Assembly: GCA_019419895.1 (NCBI GenBank) | Contig: JAHZIE010000026.1 | Coordinates: forward strand, 1 to 20,817 | Direction: 5' to 3' | Source of the DNA: Clostridiales bacterium | Lineage (GTDB): Bacteria > Bacillota > Clostridia > Oscillospirales > Acutalibacteraceae | DNA: 20,817 nt | Shown here: positions 7,295-14,608 of the stretch, one piece after another | How the letters are laid out: every line of letters begins with the position of its first letter | Position numbering within the stretch: position 1 is the first letter of the stretch | The notes under the pieces: generated by a model | Database searches by the model: none | What the model was told of the DNA's origin: nothing | What the model saw: only the letters and a program-made list of their open reading frames with translations | Translations under genes and position numbers: made by a program

Positions 7295-7323
7295 ACTATA
7301 GCACGTTTTTTCCGGCCTGTCAA
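7295..7323 (-). promoter_or_regulatory. Sigma-A promoter of the T-box transcript
   Basis: A consensus TTGACA (7323-7318) and TATAGT (7300-7295) are separated by exactly 17 bases. The predicted start is near 7288, just before the T-box stem I. Confidence 0.85.
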
Positions 7324-7380
7324 GGGAGATTTCTTCAGCGGGCCGCCGCTATTTTCAATTCTCTGGTTTAGTACCGCTGT

Positions 7381-7794
7381 TTAGATCTCATTGTTATAAT
7401 ACCGCCGGATCAGGTCATAGATATCCGCGGCCACAGGAATTTCCTCCCCCGTCTCATGATCCAAGCGATAAACGGCGGAACTGTCGACAGCACCGTCCGG
7501 CAGGACGCGATATCCGTAATTATCGCCGCAGCCATTCGTCCCAAAGAAAAGAAACCGGCCAGCGTCTTTGCCATCGGAATCCTCTCGATAGATCTGGTTA
7601 TTTTCTATCATTTGTTCTATAGAAAACAACAGCCATCTGTCGCCGTCCATTTCAGAAAACAGCTGTTTCAGCTCTTTGGGAAAGCTACATTGCAGAGCCT
7701 TTTCCGCCTCCTGAATCTGCGCGCTTCCGGCCGGAGCCTGAGGCCTAACCCATTGATTTTCTTCCATATATTTCTGAATAAGCTCAAAATACAT
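7381..7794 (-). CDS. SMI1/KNR4-like protein
   Basis: A 137-residue acidic protein of the SMI1/KNR4 (SUKH) superfamily. Members often act as immunity proteins against nuclease or deaminase toxins, and others have housekeeping roles. The family features are a helix with an 'EAEKALQCSFPKELKQLF' pattern (residues about 28-46), then DGDRWLLFSIEQM, then the strand block FLFFGTNGCGDNYGYRVLPD, and a final helix after ADIYDLI. GGGAGGG precedes the ATG. No toxin gene is adjacent. It follows the AGE epimerase by 71 bases and may share its transcript. The T-box promoter begins about 60 bases after its stop. Its function here is unknown. Confidence 0.8.
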   Translation of the reverse strand: MYFELIQKYMEENQWVRPQAPAGSAQIQEAEKALQCSFPKELKQLFSEMDGDRWLLFSIEQMIENNQIYREDSDGKDAGRFLFFGTNGCGDNYGYRVLPDGAVDSSAVYRLDHETGEEIPVAADIYDLIRRYYNNEI

Positions 7795-7865
7795 CTTTTT
7801 TCCCTCCCTTGCCTAATCGGATCTATGCAGGAGCTCTCTCATGCCGGAACCGTAGAATGAGACGG

Positions 7866-9152
7866 CTATGAATTCCCCCTCTGTTCTATCTCATGAAGGA
7901 GATCCAAAATCATAATCAAGTTCCGCATGATATGGAAGGGATCCTTGACCGGCAGAGCGACGATTTTTGATTCCGGCCTGCCCTCCCTGTCACGGATTTG
8001 GAGCCATTCTTTCCCCTCCTCCTCCGCCGGGAAGGTGGAAAACACATAATCGGACACCTTTTCATAGAATTCACGGCATACCGGCCTTTGGTATTTCAGC
8101 CAGCCCATCAGGGTGGAATAAAGGGTTTCGGAGTGAACCCACCACAGCTTGCTCTGCCAGTCGGAGGTCACCTTGCGGTACATGGGATCCCTTTCAAAGC
8201 CCTTCCCGCTTCCCTGCGGATCCTCTCCGGTCATATCCCGGAACAGAAGGATTCCGCCATATTCCTTATCCCAGCCGTTTTGCAGGGCGCGCTCCAGAAT
8301 ATCCAGCGTCTTCTCCGCCGCCTTCCGATCACCCGCGCGCTCCCATTCGGACATCATGAACCAGACGTCCTCAATGGTGTGCCCGGGATTCATATAGCGT
8401 CCAATGAGGGATTGACAGTCAAAGGCCTCCTCTCCCTCGGCGCCGGAACGGATGAATTCATGTATGACATTGTTTTCATCCACAAAATGATCCAGAATGT
8501 CCCTGGCATGAGCTTGGGCTATCTCTGAAAAACGTTCAGCCTCCCCATCTCCCACCGACGCCAGCGCATCGGACAGCGTTCGGGCGGTATTGGTGAGGAT
8601 CATGGGAATTCCATGAGCCCGGTACCCCTTTGGTTCAGGATAAGGGTCGGTCAGGTAACTTCCCGAGGCGATCCTCTCCTCCACCCGGACAAACAGATCC
8701 CGCGCGAAGCGCAAAGCGTCCTCCCTTCCGCTCAACTGGCCATAGGCAGCTGTCCCAATCACCGCGAAACAGTCGGCATAGACGCTGGTATCCAGGAGCT
8801 TCCCATCTCCCTTGGGATTTCCCCGCCTGTCCATAATAAAGGTACAGTCGCCGTTGGGCAGCAGGCAATGAGCCATCAGGAACTCCGCTGTCTGGCGAGC
8901 CCACTTCTCAGCCTGTTGCTTCTGCTCGGGGGATAAAATATCCCTCATGCAGAGGTTTGACAGCACCCAGAGCATCCGTCCCTGGGACCAGGTGAATTTA
9001 TCGGTGGAAAGAAGCCTTTCCCCTTCATTGTCAAAGCAGGTGTAGCATCCGCCATATTCTTCATCCATAGCCTTTTCCCAAAAAGGATAGACCTGCCTGC
9101 GGAAGTGATCCAAATAAAAATGAGAAAGCTCTGTCCGCTTGATTGCCTCCAT
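7866..9152 (-). CDS. AGE-family sugar epimerase/isomerase
   Basis: A 428-residue (alpha/alpha)6-barrel enzyme of the N-acylglucosamine 2-epimerase superfamily. This group also contains cellobiose 2-epimerases and mannose isomerases. Family landmarks are TWSQGRMLW with Arg59, PGHTIEDVWFMM with His248 (the position of the catalytic His in animal AGE), and a second motif WWVHSETL with His340. The frame stays open 58 codons further upstream, but AAGGA lies 9 bases before the ATG at 9152 and the upstream part crosses an A/T-rich inverted repeat. No signal peptide is present, so it acts in the cytoplasm. It follows a GH39 glycosidase, which suggests it processes a sugar that enzyme releases, or the disaccharide before cleavage. 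The exact substrate is not readable from sequence. Confidence 0.88.
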   Translation of the reverse strand: MEAIKRTELSHFYLDHFRRQVYPFWEKAMDEEYGGCYTCFDNEGERLLSTDKFTWSQGRMLWVLSNLCMRDILSPEQKQQAEKWARQTAEFLMAHCLLPNGDCTFIMDRRGNPKGDGKLLDTSVYADCFAVIGTAAYGQLSGREDALRFARDLFVRVEERIASGSYLTDPYPEPKGYRAHGIPMILTNTARTLSDALASVGDGEAERFSEIAQAHARDILDHFVDENNVIHEFIRSGAEGEEAFDCQSLIGRYMNPGHTIEDVWFMMSEWERAGDRKAAEKTLDILERALQNGWDKEYGGILLFRDMTGEDPQGSGKGFERDPMYRKVTSDWQSKLWWVHSETLYSTLMGWLKYQRPVCREFYEKVSDYVFSTFPAEEEGKEWLQIRDREGRPESKIVALPVKDPFHIMRNLIMILDLLHEIEQRGNS

Positions 9153-9200
9153 AGTTGCGCATCCTTTCCTATATTTTTCTCTCTGTTTATCATAGCAAAA

Positions 9201-9249
9201 AATATATGCAATAGGTTTGCTTATAATGACTTTTTCTATTGCATATATT
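9201..9249. repeat. 14-bp perfect inverted repeat between glycosidase and epimerase genes
   Basis: AATATATGCAATAG (9201-9214) and CTATTGCATATATT (9236-9249) are perfect reverse complements separated by 21 bases. The arms are A/T-rich with no T run, so a terminator is unlikely. Arm spacing of roughly three helical turns suits a dimeric or looped regulator. No regulator gene is adjacent. Confidence 0.6.
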
Positions 9250-9285
9250 GATATCGCGCGTGTTTTTGGAGACCTTAACCAGATG

Positions 9286-10773
9286 CTAACGGGGCTCCAA
9301 CGTGAGAAAATAGACATCATTTTCACGCAGGGAAATTTCCATTTTCCATTCCCCTGACTCCGGAATTTCCACCAGTTCCGTCCTTATGGGGCTTCCGTCG
9401 GCTCTGCGGCGGAGACGTTCCTCTTCCTCCCGGGTGGGCAGATCGGTGTAATTCCCCTGTTTATAGAAAGTATAAACATCGTTAACGCCGTAACCCACCT
9501 GACAAACTGACAGGCGGAAGGCGCCGGAGGGAAGCCCTCTGAGAGATACGGCCGCTCCTTCGGCCTCCTCCGGCTTCAAATCCCAGGTAAAATAATCCAT
9601 ATTGTGACTTTTCTGTTCCGGCTTGGTATAATTCCATAGAAGGACCTGAATGCTGCCATCTTCTTTTTTTGCCGCGATGCTGTCGGCATCCCCCGTATCC
9701 AGCTCGGTTTTCCCCAGCCGGTTGAGAAATTCATAAGCGTAATAGGAAGGCTTGTGATACCCCTGCATCGTTACCATGCCAAAGCCGCCGTGGAATGGCG
9801 TCTTTGGTACGCCAAGTTCCTCAATAATATCCGTGTAAGCCCAGTAGGACATGGAATTGACTCTTCCCGACAGCCGTTTGAGATGATATAAAAGATAGGC
9901 GGCCTGAATATAACAGTCATGAATGGGATCCACTGGAGAAAAAGAAGAATTCCATTCGGTATAATGGATTTCCAAATCCGGCATGGAGGAAGACTTGACC
10001 TGATCATATACCATCTGTACCTCTTTCAGGATGGCATCCTTGTCCTCTTTGAGATAGAGCACTTTTTCCCCGGTATCGTCAAAATCCCCGAAAACACCAT
10101 AGGCGTGGGTGGAAACAAAATCAAGGGGAACCTTTTCTTCCTCGCAATGGCGGATCATTTCTTCAATCCATTCATTTCCCGCTGTGGCAGGGCCCCCCAC
10201 CCGATATTGACTACATACGTCCTTCACCGCCTTGCAGGTGGTATCATACAGCCGGAAGTATTCCTCCATTCCCGCCTTATAAAATCCGGGATGGTTGGGT
10301 TCATTCCATACTTCAAAATACCACTGTTTGACCTCTTCACGGCCGTAACGCTTCTCCCAGTGGCTCACCAGCGCCCGGATGAAATCATACCACAGGCGGT
10401 AATCCTTGGGCGGCGTGATATTCGCCCGCCACCACATGACGGTGTCCTCTCCGGAGGCCATGGCCTTAGGGGTAAAGCTCAGCTCCACAAAGGGCCGGAT
10501 ATCCAGTCTCAGAAGGGAATCATACAGCATATCCACATACTGCCAGTTATAATGCGGGTCTCCTTTCTTGTCCTCCCAATAAACTCCCATATCCTCAAAC
10601 AGCAGGCCATGAAAGCGCAGATAACGGAAACCGCACGCCTTCTTTACCTCCTCCAGCTGGCGCATAGGTTCCATGCGAAGAAGCTCGCCCGCGCGCCCCG
10701 CGCTGACACACTCAGCGTAAAAGCGATCTAGCTTTTTTCCGGCATCAGTATAATTCACAGAAATCTTTCTCAT
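9286..10773 (-). CDS. GH39 family glycosidase, beta-xylosidase type
   Basis: A 495-residue clan-A retaining glycosidase. The acid/base is Glu158 in FEVWNEPN and the nucleophile is Glu273 in HYTEWNSS. Both lie close to Glu160 and Glu277 of the characterised Thermoanaerobacterium beta-xylosidase. Other family features are FRYLRFHGLL near the N-terminus, THAYGVFGDF, and YWAYTDIIEE at the barrel end, followed by a small beta-rich C-terminal part. No signal peptide is present, so it would cleave imported oligosaccharides inside the cell. GAGGG precedes the ATG and a promoter lies about 60 bases upstream. The AGE epimerase follows after 133 bases. Beta-xylosidase is the commonest activity, but the family also includes other activities, so the substrate remains open. 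Confidence 0.9.
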   Translation of the reverse strand: MRKISVNYTDAGKKLDRFYAECVSAGRAGELLRMEPMRQLEEVKKACGFRYLRFHGLLFEDMGVYWEDKKGDPHYNWQYVDMLYDSLLRLDIRPFVELSFTPKAMASGEDTVMWWRANITPPKDYRLWYDFIRALVSHWEKRYGREEVKQWYFEVWNEPNHPGFYKAGMEEYFRLYDTTCKAVKDVCSQYRVGGPATAGNEWIEEMIRHCEEEKVPLDFVSTHAYGVFGDFDDTGEKVLYLKEDKDAILKEVQMVYDQVKSSSMPDLEIHYTEWNSSFSPVDPIHDCYIQAAYLLYHLKRLSGRVNSMSYWAYTDIIEELGVPKTPFHGGFGMVTMQGYHKPSYYAYEFLNRLGKTELDTGDADSIAAKKEDGSIQVLLWNYTKPEQKSHNMDYFTWDLKPEEAEGAAVSLRGLPSGAFRLSVCQVGYGVNDVYTFYKQGNYTDLPTREEEERLRRRADGSPIRTELVEIPESGEWKMEISLRENDVYFLTLEPR

Positions 10774-10833
10774 AGCAGTCCCTCATTTCAAGCGCATTAC
10801 TTTTAGAAACAGCTTGCACATAGTTTTGGATAC

Positions 10834-10861
10834 AGTATATCAAAGAAAAATTTTTTGTCCA
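10834..10861 (-). promoter_or_regulatory. Probable promoter of the GH39 gene
   Basis: TGGACA (10861-10856) and TATACT (10839-10834) are 16 bases apart on the minus strand. Transcription would start near 10827, about 54 bases before the start codon. Confidence 0.55.
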
Positions 10862-11295
10862 GGTAAAATCTCCAAAAACGCAATTCCGGAGTGAAAAAGC
10901 GCAAAAAAAAGATCCTTGCCTCTTCCCTGACCTTATCCCGTAAAGCCGCTGGGATTTATCACGGGACAGCCATTTTTCCTTCCGCCCCACCCATTCTCAG
11001 TCAAAACAAAGAAGTCCCAAAGGACAGTTGACAATACCGTGGGAATTCAAATAACGGCAGGCTGGACAATTCACGTCTACCTCCTTTTCTCAGGCTTTTC
11101 CTGCAGCAAACTATCTTTCTATAATCAAGCGTACGACAAGCCATCCAAGCGCGGCCCTGCTATACATTTCAAGAGGCTGGGAACAACGTTTGCCAGAAGA
11201 AATAATCGGCTCTCTCAGTCTGTATGATTCCTGCCTTAAAGCCCCAAAACCTTTGGTAGATTTACCGGGCAGCATTACCACTTTTTGAGCTTATA
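10862..11295. other. Gene-poor stretch upstream of the GH39 promoter
   Basis: No known gene was recognised. The one coding candidate is a 25-residue Cys-rich frame with a perfect ribosome site at 10997-11074. The rest shows no repeat or RNA signature that I could support. Confidence 0.45.
10997..11074 (-). CDS. Possible 25-residue Cys-rich peptide
   Basis: A GTG-initiated frame begins MNCPACRYLNSHG and contains four cysteines, the first two as a CPAC pair, then NCP and LCFD near the end. An excellent AAAAGGAGG lies 5 bases before the GTG, the best ribosome site in this gene-poor region and hard to explain otherwise. It is too short for a family call. A clear promoter was not found; a weak TTGGAT/GATTAT pair lies upstream. 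It may be a genuine small metal-binding or redox peptide, or a relic of a longer gene. Confidence 0.3.
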   Translation of the reverse strand: MNCPACRYLNSHGIVNCPLGLLCFD

Positions 11296-11503
11296 TTAAC
11301 TAAAACAATTCCCTTCCAGGTCCAGCCTAAAGGCGGCAAATAGTAACTCCCCGGCCAGGCCCTTAGTTTCTCCTAGACGAGCAAAATTTTTGGATACTAA
11401 TAACACAATCGCGCCAGTACTGTCTGTTAATTGAGAAAATTTTCCCTTGTCAGCGATTCTCCATTCCTATCTTTTTCCGGCTTCAATTTCGATATCTATA
11501 TTT

Positions 11504-11726
11504 CTAATGCGGATACTTTTCGCAGATTATATCAATTTTAAAAAGCATATGACTCAGGCATACTACTGTTTCTATAATTTTGATATTCTTCCAAGGATAT
11601 GGTACCCGCAATATCTCTCCTAACCCACATTCCTTTTCTCCATGAAATATTTTTCTGCGGTATTTTGGCGCAAACACTATGTATGCCTGCAATTCCAGCC
11701 CATATGTGTTAAGCCATTTTGTTCAT
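11504..11726 (-). pseudogene. Decayed IS200/IS605-type TnpA transposase
   Basis: The frame at 11692-11504 contains VFAPKYRRKIFHGEKE, then GEILR, WKNIKIIE and VCLSHML. This is unmistakably the N-terminal half of IS200-type TnpA, the Y1 HUH transposase that moves single-stranded IS copies. The catalytic H-x-H, normally in CPDHIHML, is destroyed by loss of residues (CLSHML). Just upstream, ATG AAC AAA ATG at 11726 with AAGGAGG before it is the original start, now separated by frameshifts and a stop. The C-terminal half with the nucleophilic Tyr cannot be recognised. Length is about 75 codons against the usual 130-155, so it cannot be active on its own. Confidence 0.8.
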
Positions 11727-11865
11727 TAATTTCAATTGTCCTCCTTTTTGTTTTTCCTTGCAGTTATCATCATTTTACAACAAAAAAGTAATCCCTTTTC
11801 CGCGCATCGTCATTGGTTCTCTTGGGAACCACACGTTCAGCGTATGCTTTTCTGTATGCAACAAA

Positions 11866-11902
11866 AGGTATGCCGCGGATAGACTTTTACCACGGCACAC
11901 CT
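11866..11902 (-). terminator. Terminator downstream of the 240-residue membrane-anchored protein gene
   Basis: On the minus strand a 13-bp stem (11902-11890 with 11878-11866, two G-U pairs) encloses an 11-base loop and is followed by TTTT. It lies about 30 bases after the stop codon. Confidence 0.75.
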
Positions 11903-11934
11903 CTTTTGCAACTTTTCACTATTTATTCGTTCCC

Positions 11935-12657
11935 TTATTGGCCATTATTTTCATGAGACTTTAACCAGGAAAGATCAGAATCAATCGATTCCTGATATTC
12001 TTCAAAAATCGATAAAAATTTTTCTTCCTCTAACATTTTTTCAATTTCTTTCGGTTGATACTCCTTCATCATCTCCTCCCAAGTTGGCGCAAGTTCAAAA
12101 TTATAGGAAATTTTTCCTTCATAGGAATCTTTTTTCCACTTTTCGCTTCTTGCTGTTTCTCTGGCGTGAATGGAAATAAAGTCCAGATAATTAAAATAGG
12201 TATACACTTTACGGAGAAGCTCTCCTTCCTCTGAGCCCTCGGCCAACAAAAGGGTAGAACCATCCTCTGAACGGGGACTTTTCATCAACTCCCCCAGCAT
12301 TTTTTCCATATAATTGTGATACACATTTAATTGCTGGTAGGGCGCCATCCACTGAGAAGGATATTCCGGCAGGGCCTGCAGGTAGAAGACCGCTTCCTGC
12401 ATTTCAGTCAGTTCCCTTACTCCTCGCAGAATCGTCTCTATACTGATTTCCTCCCGATCTAACGCCTGATAAAAATCGCCCCTGACTGAATTACCCCCGC
12501 CAAGAAGGGAGGAAAAACTAGGTCCCAACTGTTCCCCAATCTGTTTCTTCTGTTTTTGATCCCTGTTCAGTATGAGAAATAAAAAAATATTCAGCAAAAT
12601 GGAAAGAACAAGGACTGTACAGAATATAGTCTGCACCACCCGGACGGATCGTTTCAT
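11935..12657 (-). CDS. Membrane-anchored protein of unknown function
   Basis: A 240-residue protein with one N-terminal membrane segment at about residues 8-30 (TIFCTVLVLSILLNIFLFLI) after positively charged MKRSVRVV. The bulk probably faces outward as a bitopic protein. The remainder is mostly helical and rich in Glu, Lys and aromatic residues. I recognise no family. ATG at 12657 is preferred because GAAGGG lies 8 bases before it; an ATG at 12663 is too close to that site. It has its own promoter and terminator, so it is a single-gene unit. It sits between a decayed transposon and the ribosomal operon, but nothing nearby suggests a role. Confidence 0.7.
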   Translation of the reverse strand: MKRSVRVVQTIFCTVLVLSILLNIFLFLILNRDQKQKKQIGEQLGPSFSSLLGGGNSVRGDFYQALDREEISIETILRGVRELTEMQEAVFYLQALPEYPSQWMAPYQQLNVYHNYMEKMLGELMKSPRSEDGSTLLLAEGSEEGELLRKVYTYFNYLDFISIHARETARSEKWKKDSYEGKISYNFELAPTWEEMMKEYQPKEIEKMLEEEKFLSIFEEYQESIDSDLSWLKSHENNGQ

Positions 12658-12762
12658 TGACATTTCCCTTCTCTTTTCTTATCGCCAGATATAGGATTTA
12701 AAATAGAAAACCATCCTTTATATTAGTTTGACTTTTATTATTCAAACAACTTATTATTCATA

Positions 12763-12791
12763 ATCTTATAATAGAGTACCTTCAAAGTCAA
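12763..12791 (-). promoter_or_regulatory. Probable promoter of the membrane-anchored protein gene
   Basis: TTGACT (12791-12786) and TAAGAT (12768-12763) lie 17 bases apart on the minus strand. The predicted start near 12756 leaves a leader of about 100 bases. Confidence 0.55.
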
Positions 12792-12974
12792 TAGATTTTC
12801 ATAGAAAAAGAAAAGTCTTTGATACCTTTTCAGAAAACTTCTCCCATTTCTTTATTCCTATATAGCCCAAAATTTTATTTTTACAGTAAATCAAATTTTC
12901 CATAAATTTAGTGGCATCTACAATTTTTAAAAGGAATTATATGCTGGTTCACTACCCAAGAGGCACTGAAAATC

Positions 12975-13018
12975 TAACCGATACGGTTAAATGCTACGAC
13001 TGTATAAACAGTCGTAGC
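12975..13018. repeat. Two adjacent perfect palindromic hairpins
   Basis: TAACCG-ATA-CGGTTA (12975-12989) is followed 3 bases later by GCTACGACTG-TATAAA-CAGTCGTAGC (12993-13018). The second has a 10-bp perfect stem but no directly adjacent T run, so it is not a typical terminator. The purpose is unknown. Confidence 0.6.
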
Positions 13019-13074
13019 CGGCGTCTGGATGCTTTTTTCACAAACAGGGCTGATTATTTTTGCAAAATGTAACG

Positions 13075-13107
13075 AAAAAAGGCGCTGCACACCAGCAGCG
13101 CCTTTTT
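13075..13107 (-). terminator. Terminator of the ribosomal protein operon
   Basis: GGCGCTGC (13081-13088) pairs with GCAGCGCC (13095-13102) around a 6-base loop. The stem is flanked by A6 and T5, which extend it, and minus-strand transcripts end in a T run. It starts 20 bases after the rplQ stop. Confidence 0.92.
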
Positions 13108-13126
13108 ATCCATTTATAAAATCTGA

Positions 13127-13468
13127 TTAAACCAGCTCAATAATTGCCATTTCGGCTGCATCGCCGCGACGGGCCCCGGTCTTGATGATCCGGACATAGC
13201 CGCCGTTCTTGTCGGCATACTTAAGCGCAACCTCATCGAAAAGCTTCTTCACAACAGTTTCCTTGGTGATAAAAGCCATCGCCAAACGGCGGTTGTGGAG
13301 ATTGTTAACCTTAGCAATTGTAATCATTTTTTCAGTCAGAGCGCTCACTTCTTTTGCGCGAGTGACGGTTGTTTCAATTTTGCCCTTTTCCAGCAAAAAA
13401 GTCACCATTCCTCTGAGCAATGCTGTTCTATGAGCAGTGGGTCTTCCGAGCTTTCTGGTTCCTGGCAT
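13127..13468 (-). CDS. rplQ: 50S ribosomal protein L17
   Basis: A 113-residue protein with the L17 signatures MPGTRKLGRPTAHRTALLRG at the N-terminus and VRIIKTGARRGDAAEMAIIE at the C-terminus. L17 sits near the peptide exit tunnel of the large subunit. Length is normal for Firmicutes. GGAGTG precedes the ATG. It is the last gene of the alpha operon, 35 bases after the rpoA stop, and is followed by a strong terminator. Confidence 0.98.
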   Translation of the reverse strand: MPGTRKLGRPTAHRTALLRGMVTFLLEKGKIETTVTRAKEVSALTEKMITIAKVNNLHNRRLAMAFITKETVVKKLFDEVALKYADKNGGYVRIIKTGARRGDAAEMAIIELV

Positions 13469-13503
13469 CGAAATTCACTCCTTTTCCTTAGGTTCAAGGA
13501 AAA

Positions 13504-14457
13504 TTATTCATCTTCCTTACGCAGATCAAAACCGAGAGTCTCCAATTTCTGGATGACCTCTTCCAAAGATTTCCGGCCGAGGTTGCGGACCTTCATCATA
13601 TCATCTTCCGACTTGTTGATCAGATCCTCAACCGTATTAATACCGGCACGCTTTAAGCAGTTGAAGGAACGGACAGAAAGATCCAGTTCTTCAATTGTCA
13701 TTTCCAGTACTTTTTCTTTCCCCTTGTCGTCCTTCTCCACCATAATTTCAGCACTATATCCACGGTCAGAAAGATCGACAAAAAGATTCAGATGTTCTGT
13801 CAGTATTTTTGCAGCAAGAGAAACTGCTTCCTGCGGACTAATGGTGCCGTTGGTCCATACCTCCAACGTCAATTTGTCATAATCTGTAATCTGCCCAACA
13901 CGGGTATTTTCTACAGTATAATTGACTTTGTTGACAGGCGTATAAATGGAGTCCACAGGCAGCACGCCAATCACACCGGCAGCCATATTCTGCTTGTTCC
14001 GTTCACCGGAAACATAGCCGCGTCCCCTATCCAGTACAATTTCCATATAGAGCTTTGCGCCCTCACCCAGAGTAGCGATATGCATGTCAGGATTCAGAAT
14101 TTCCACTTCACTGTCGCATTTAATCGATCCGGCAGTTACCACGCAAGGGCCCTCGGCATCAATAATTACCGTCTTAGCTCCCTCGCAGTAAAGCTTCGCG
14201 GTCAACCCCTTAATGTTAAGGACAATTTCTGTCACATCCTCCTTCACACCGGGGATGGTGGAAAACTCATGAAGAACACCGTCAATCTTAATTGATGTCA
14301 CGGCAAAACCGGGAAGGGAAGAAAGCAAAACTCTTCTCAAGCTATTGCCAAGCGTCGTACCAAATCCGCGTTCCAGCGGCTCTACAACAAATTACCCATA
14401 GGTTCCGTCGGCAGAAATATCCTGGGTTTCAATTCTTGGTTTTTCTATCTCAATCAT
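13504..14457 (-). CDS. rpoA: RNA polymerase alpha subunit, interrupted by in-frame TAA at codon 22
   Basis: Reading from the ATG at 14457, which has AAGGAGG before it, the protein begins MIEIEKPRIETQDISADGTY and would be 317 residues, normal for alpha. The N-terminal assembly domain (GNSLRRVLLSSLPG, NPDMHIATLGEGA, ERNKQNMAAGVIGVLPVDS) and C-terminal domain (LSVRSFNCLKRAGINTVEDL, VRNLGRKSLEEV) are intact. However, codon 22 (14394-14392) is TAA where the family has lysine in YGKFVVEPLERG; one A-to-T change from AAA explains it. The next possible start, TTG at 14340, would remove about 39 residues essential for assembly. As alpha is essential, I suspect a sequence or assembly error. Suppression, or another intact copy, is the alternative. 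Confidence 0.93.
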
Positions 14458-14540
14458 TTGCGAACCTCCTTGACAATAGTAGGCAAGCGATTCACACTTA
14501 CCGTGGATTTGTCTATAAGCCTAACAGTAAAGCCGGCTCT

Positions 14541-14561
14541 TGCCACCCATGAAGGGCGGCA
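14541..14561 (-). repeat. Hairpin between rpsD and rpoA
   Basis: On the minus strand TGCCGCCC and GGGTGGCA form an 8-bp stem with one G-U pair around the loop TTCAT. No T run follows directly. It could be an attenuator, processing site or S4 target in the rpsD-rpoA leader; this is inference. Confidence 0.4.
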
Positions 14562-14608
14562 GGCTGAACCCAAAATAGATCCAGCCAAGCGGCCTCAGCA
14601 GAAGGGCA

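Noticed and set aside
9153..9326. An N-terminal extension of the AGE epimerase of 58 residues.
   Set aside because: It overlaps the inverted repeat and the end of the GH39 gene, does not resemble the family, and the ATG at 9152 has a good ribosome site.
9919..10731. A 270-codon plus-strand frame across the GH39 gene.
   Set aside because: It is antisense to a gene with clear catalytic glutamates and has no ribosome site or family match.
12941..13072. A 43-codon plus-strand frame (MLVHYPRGTENL...) with AAGGA before the ATG.
   Set aside because: It runs through the two perfect hairpins at 12975-13018, has no recognisable family, and its composition looks random. DNA structure explains the region better.
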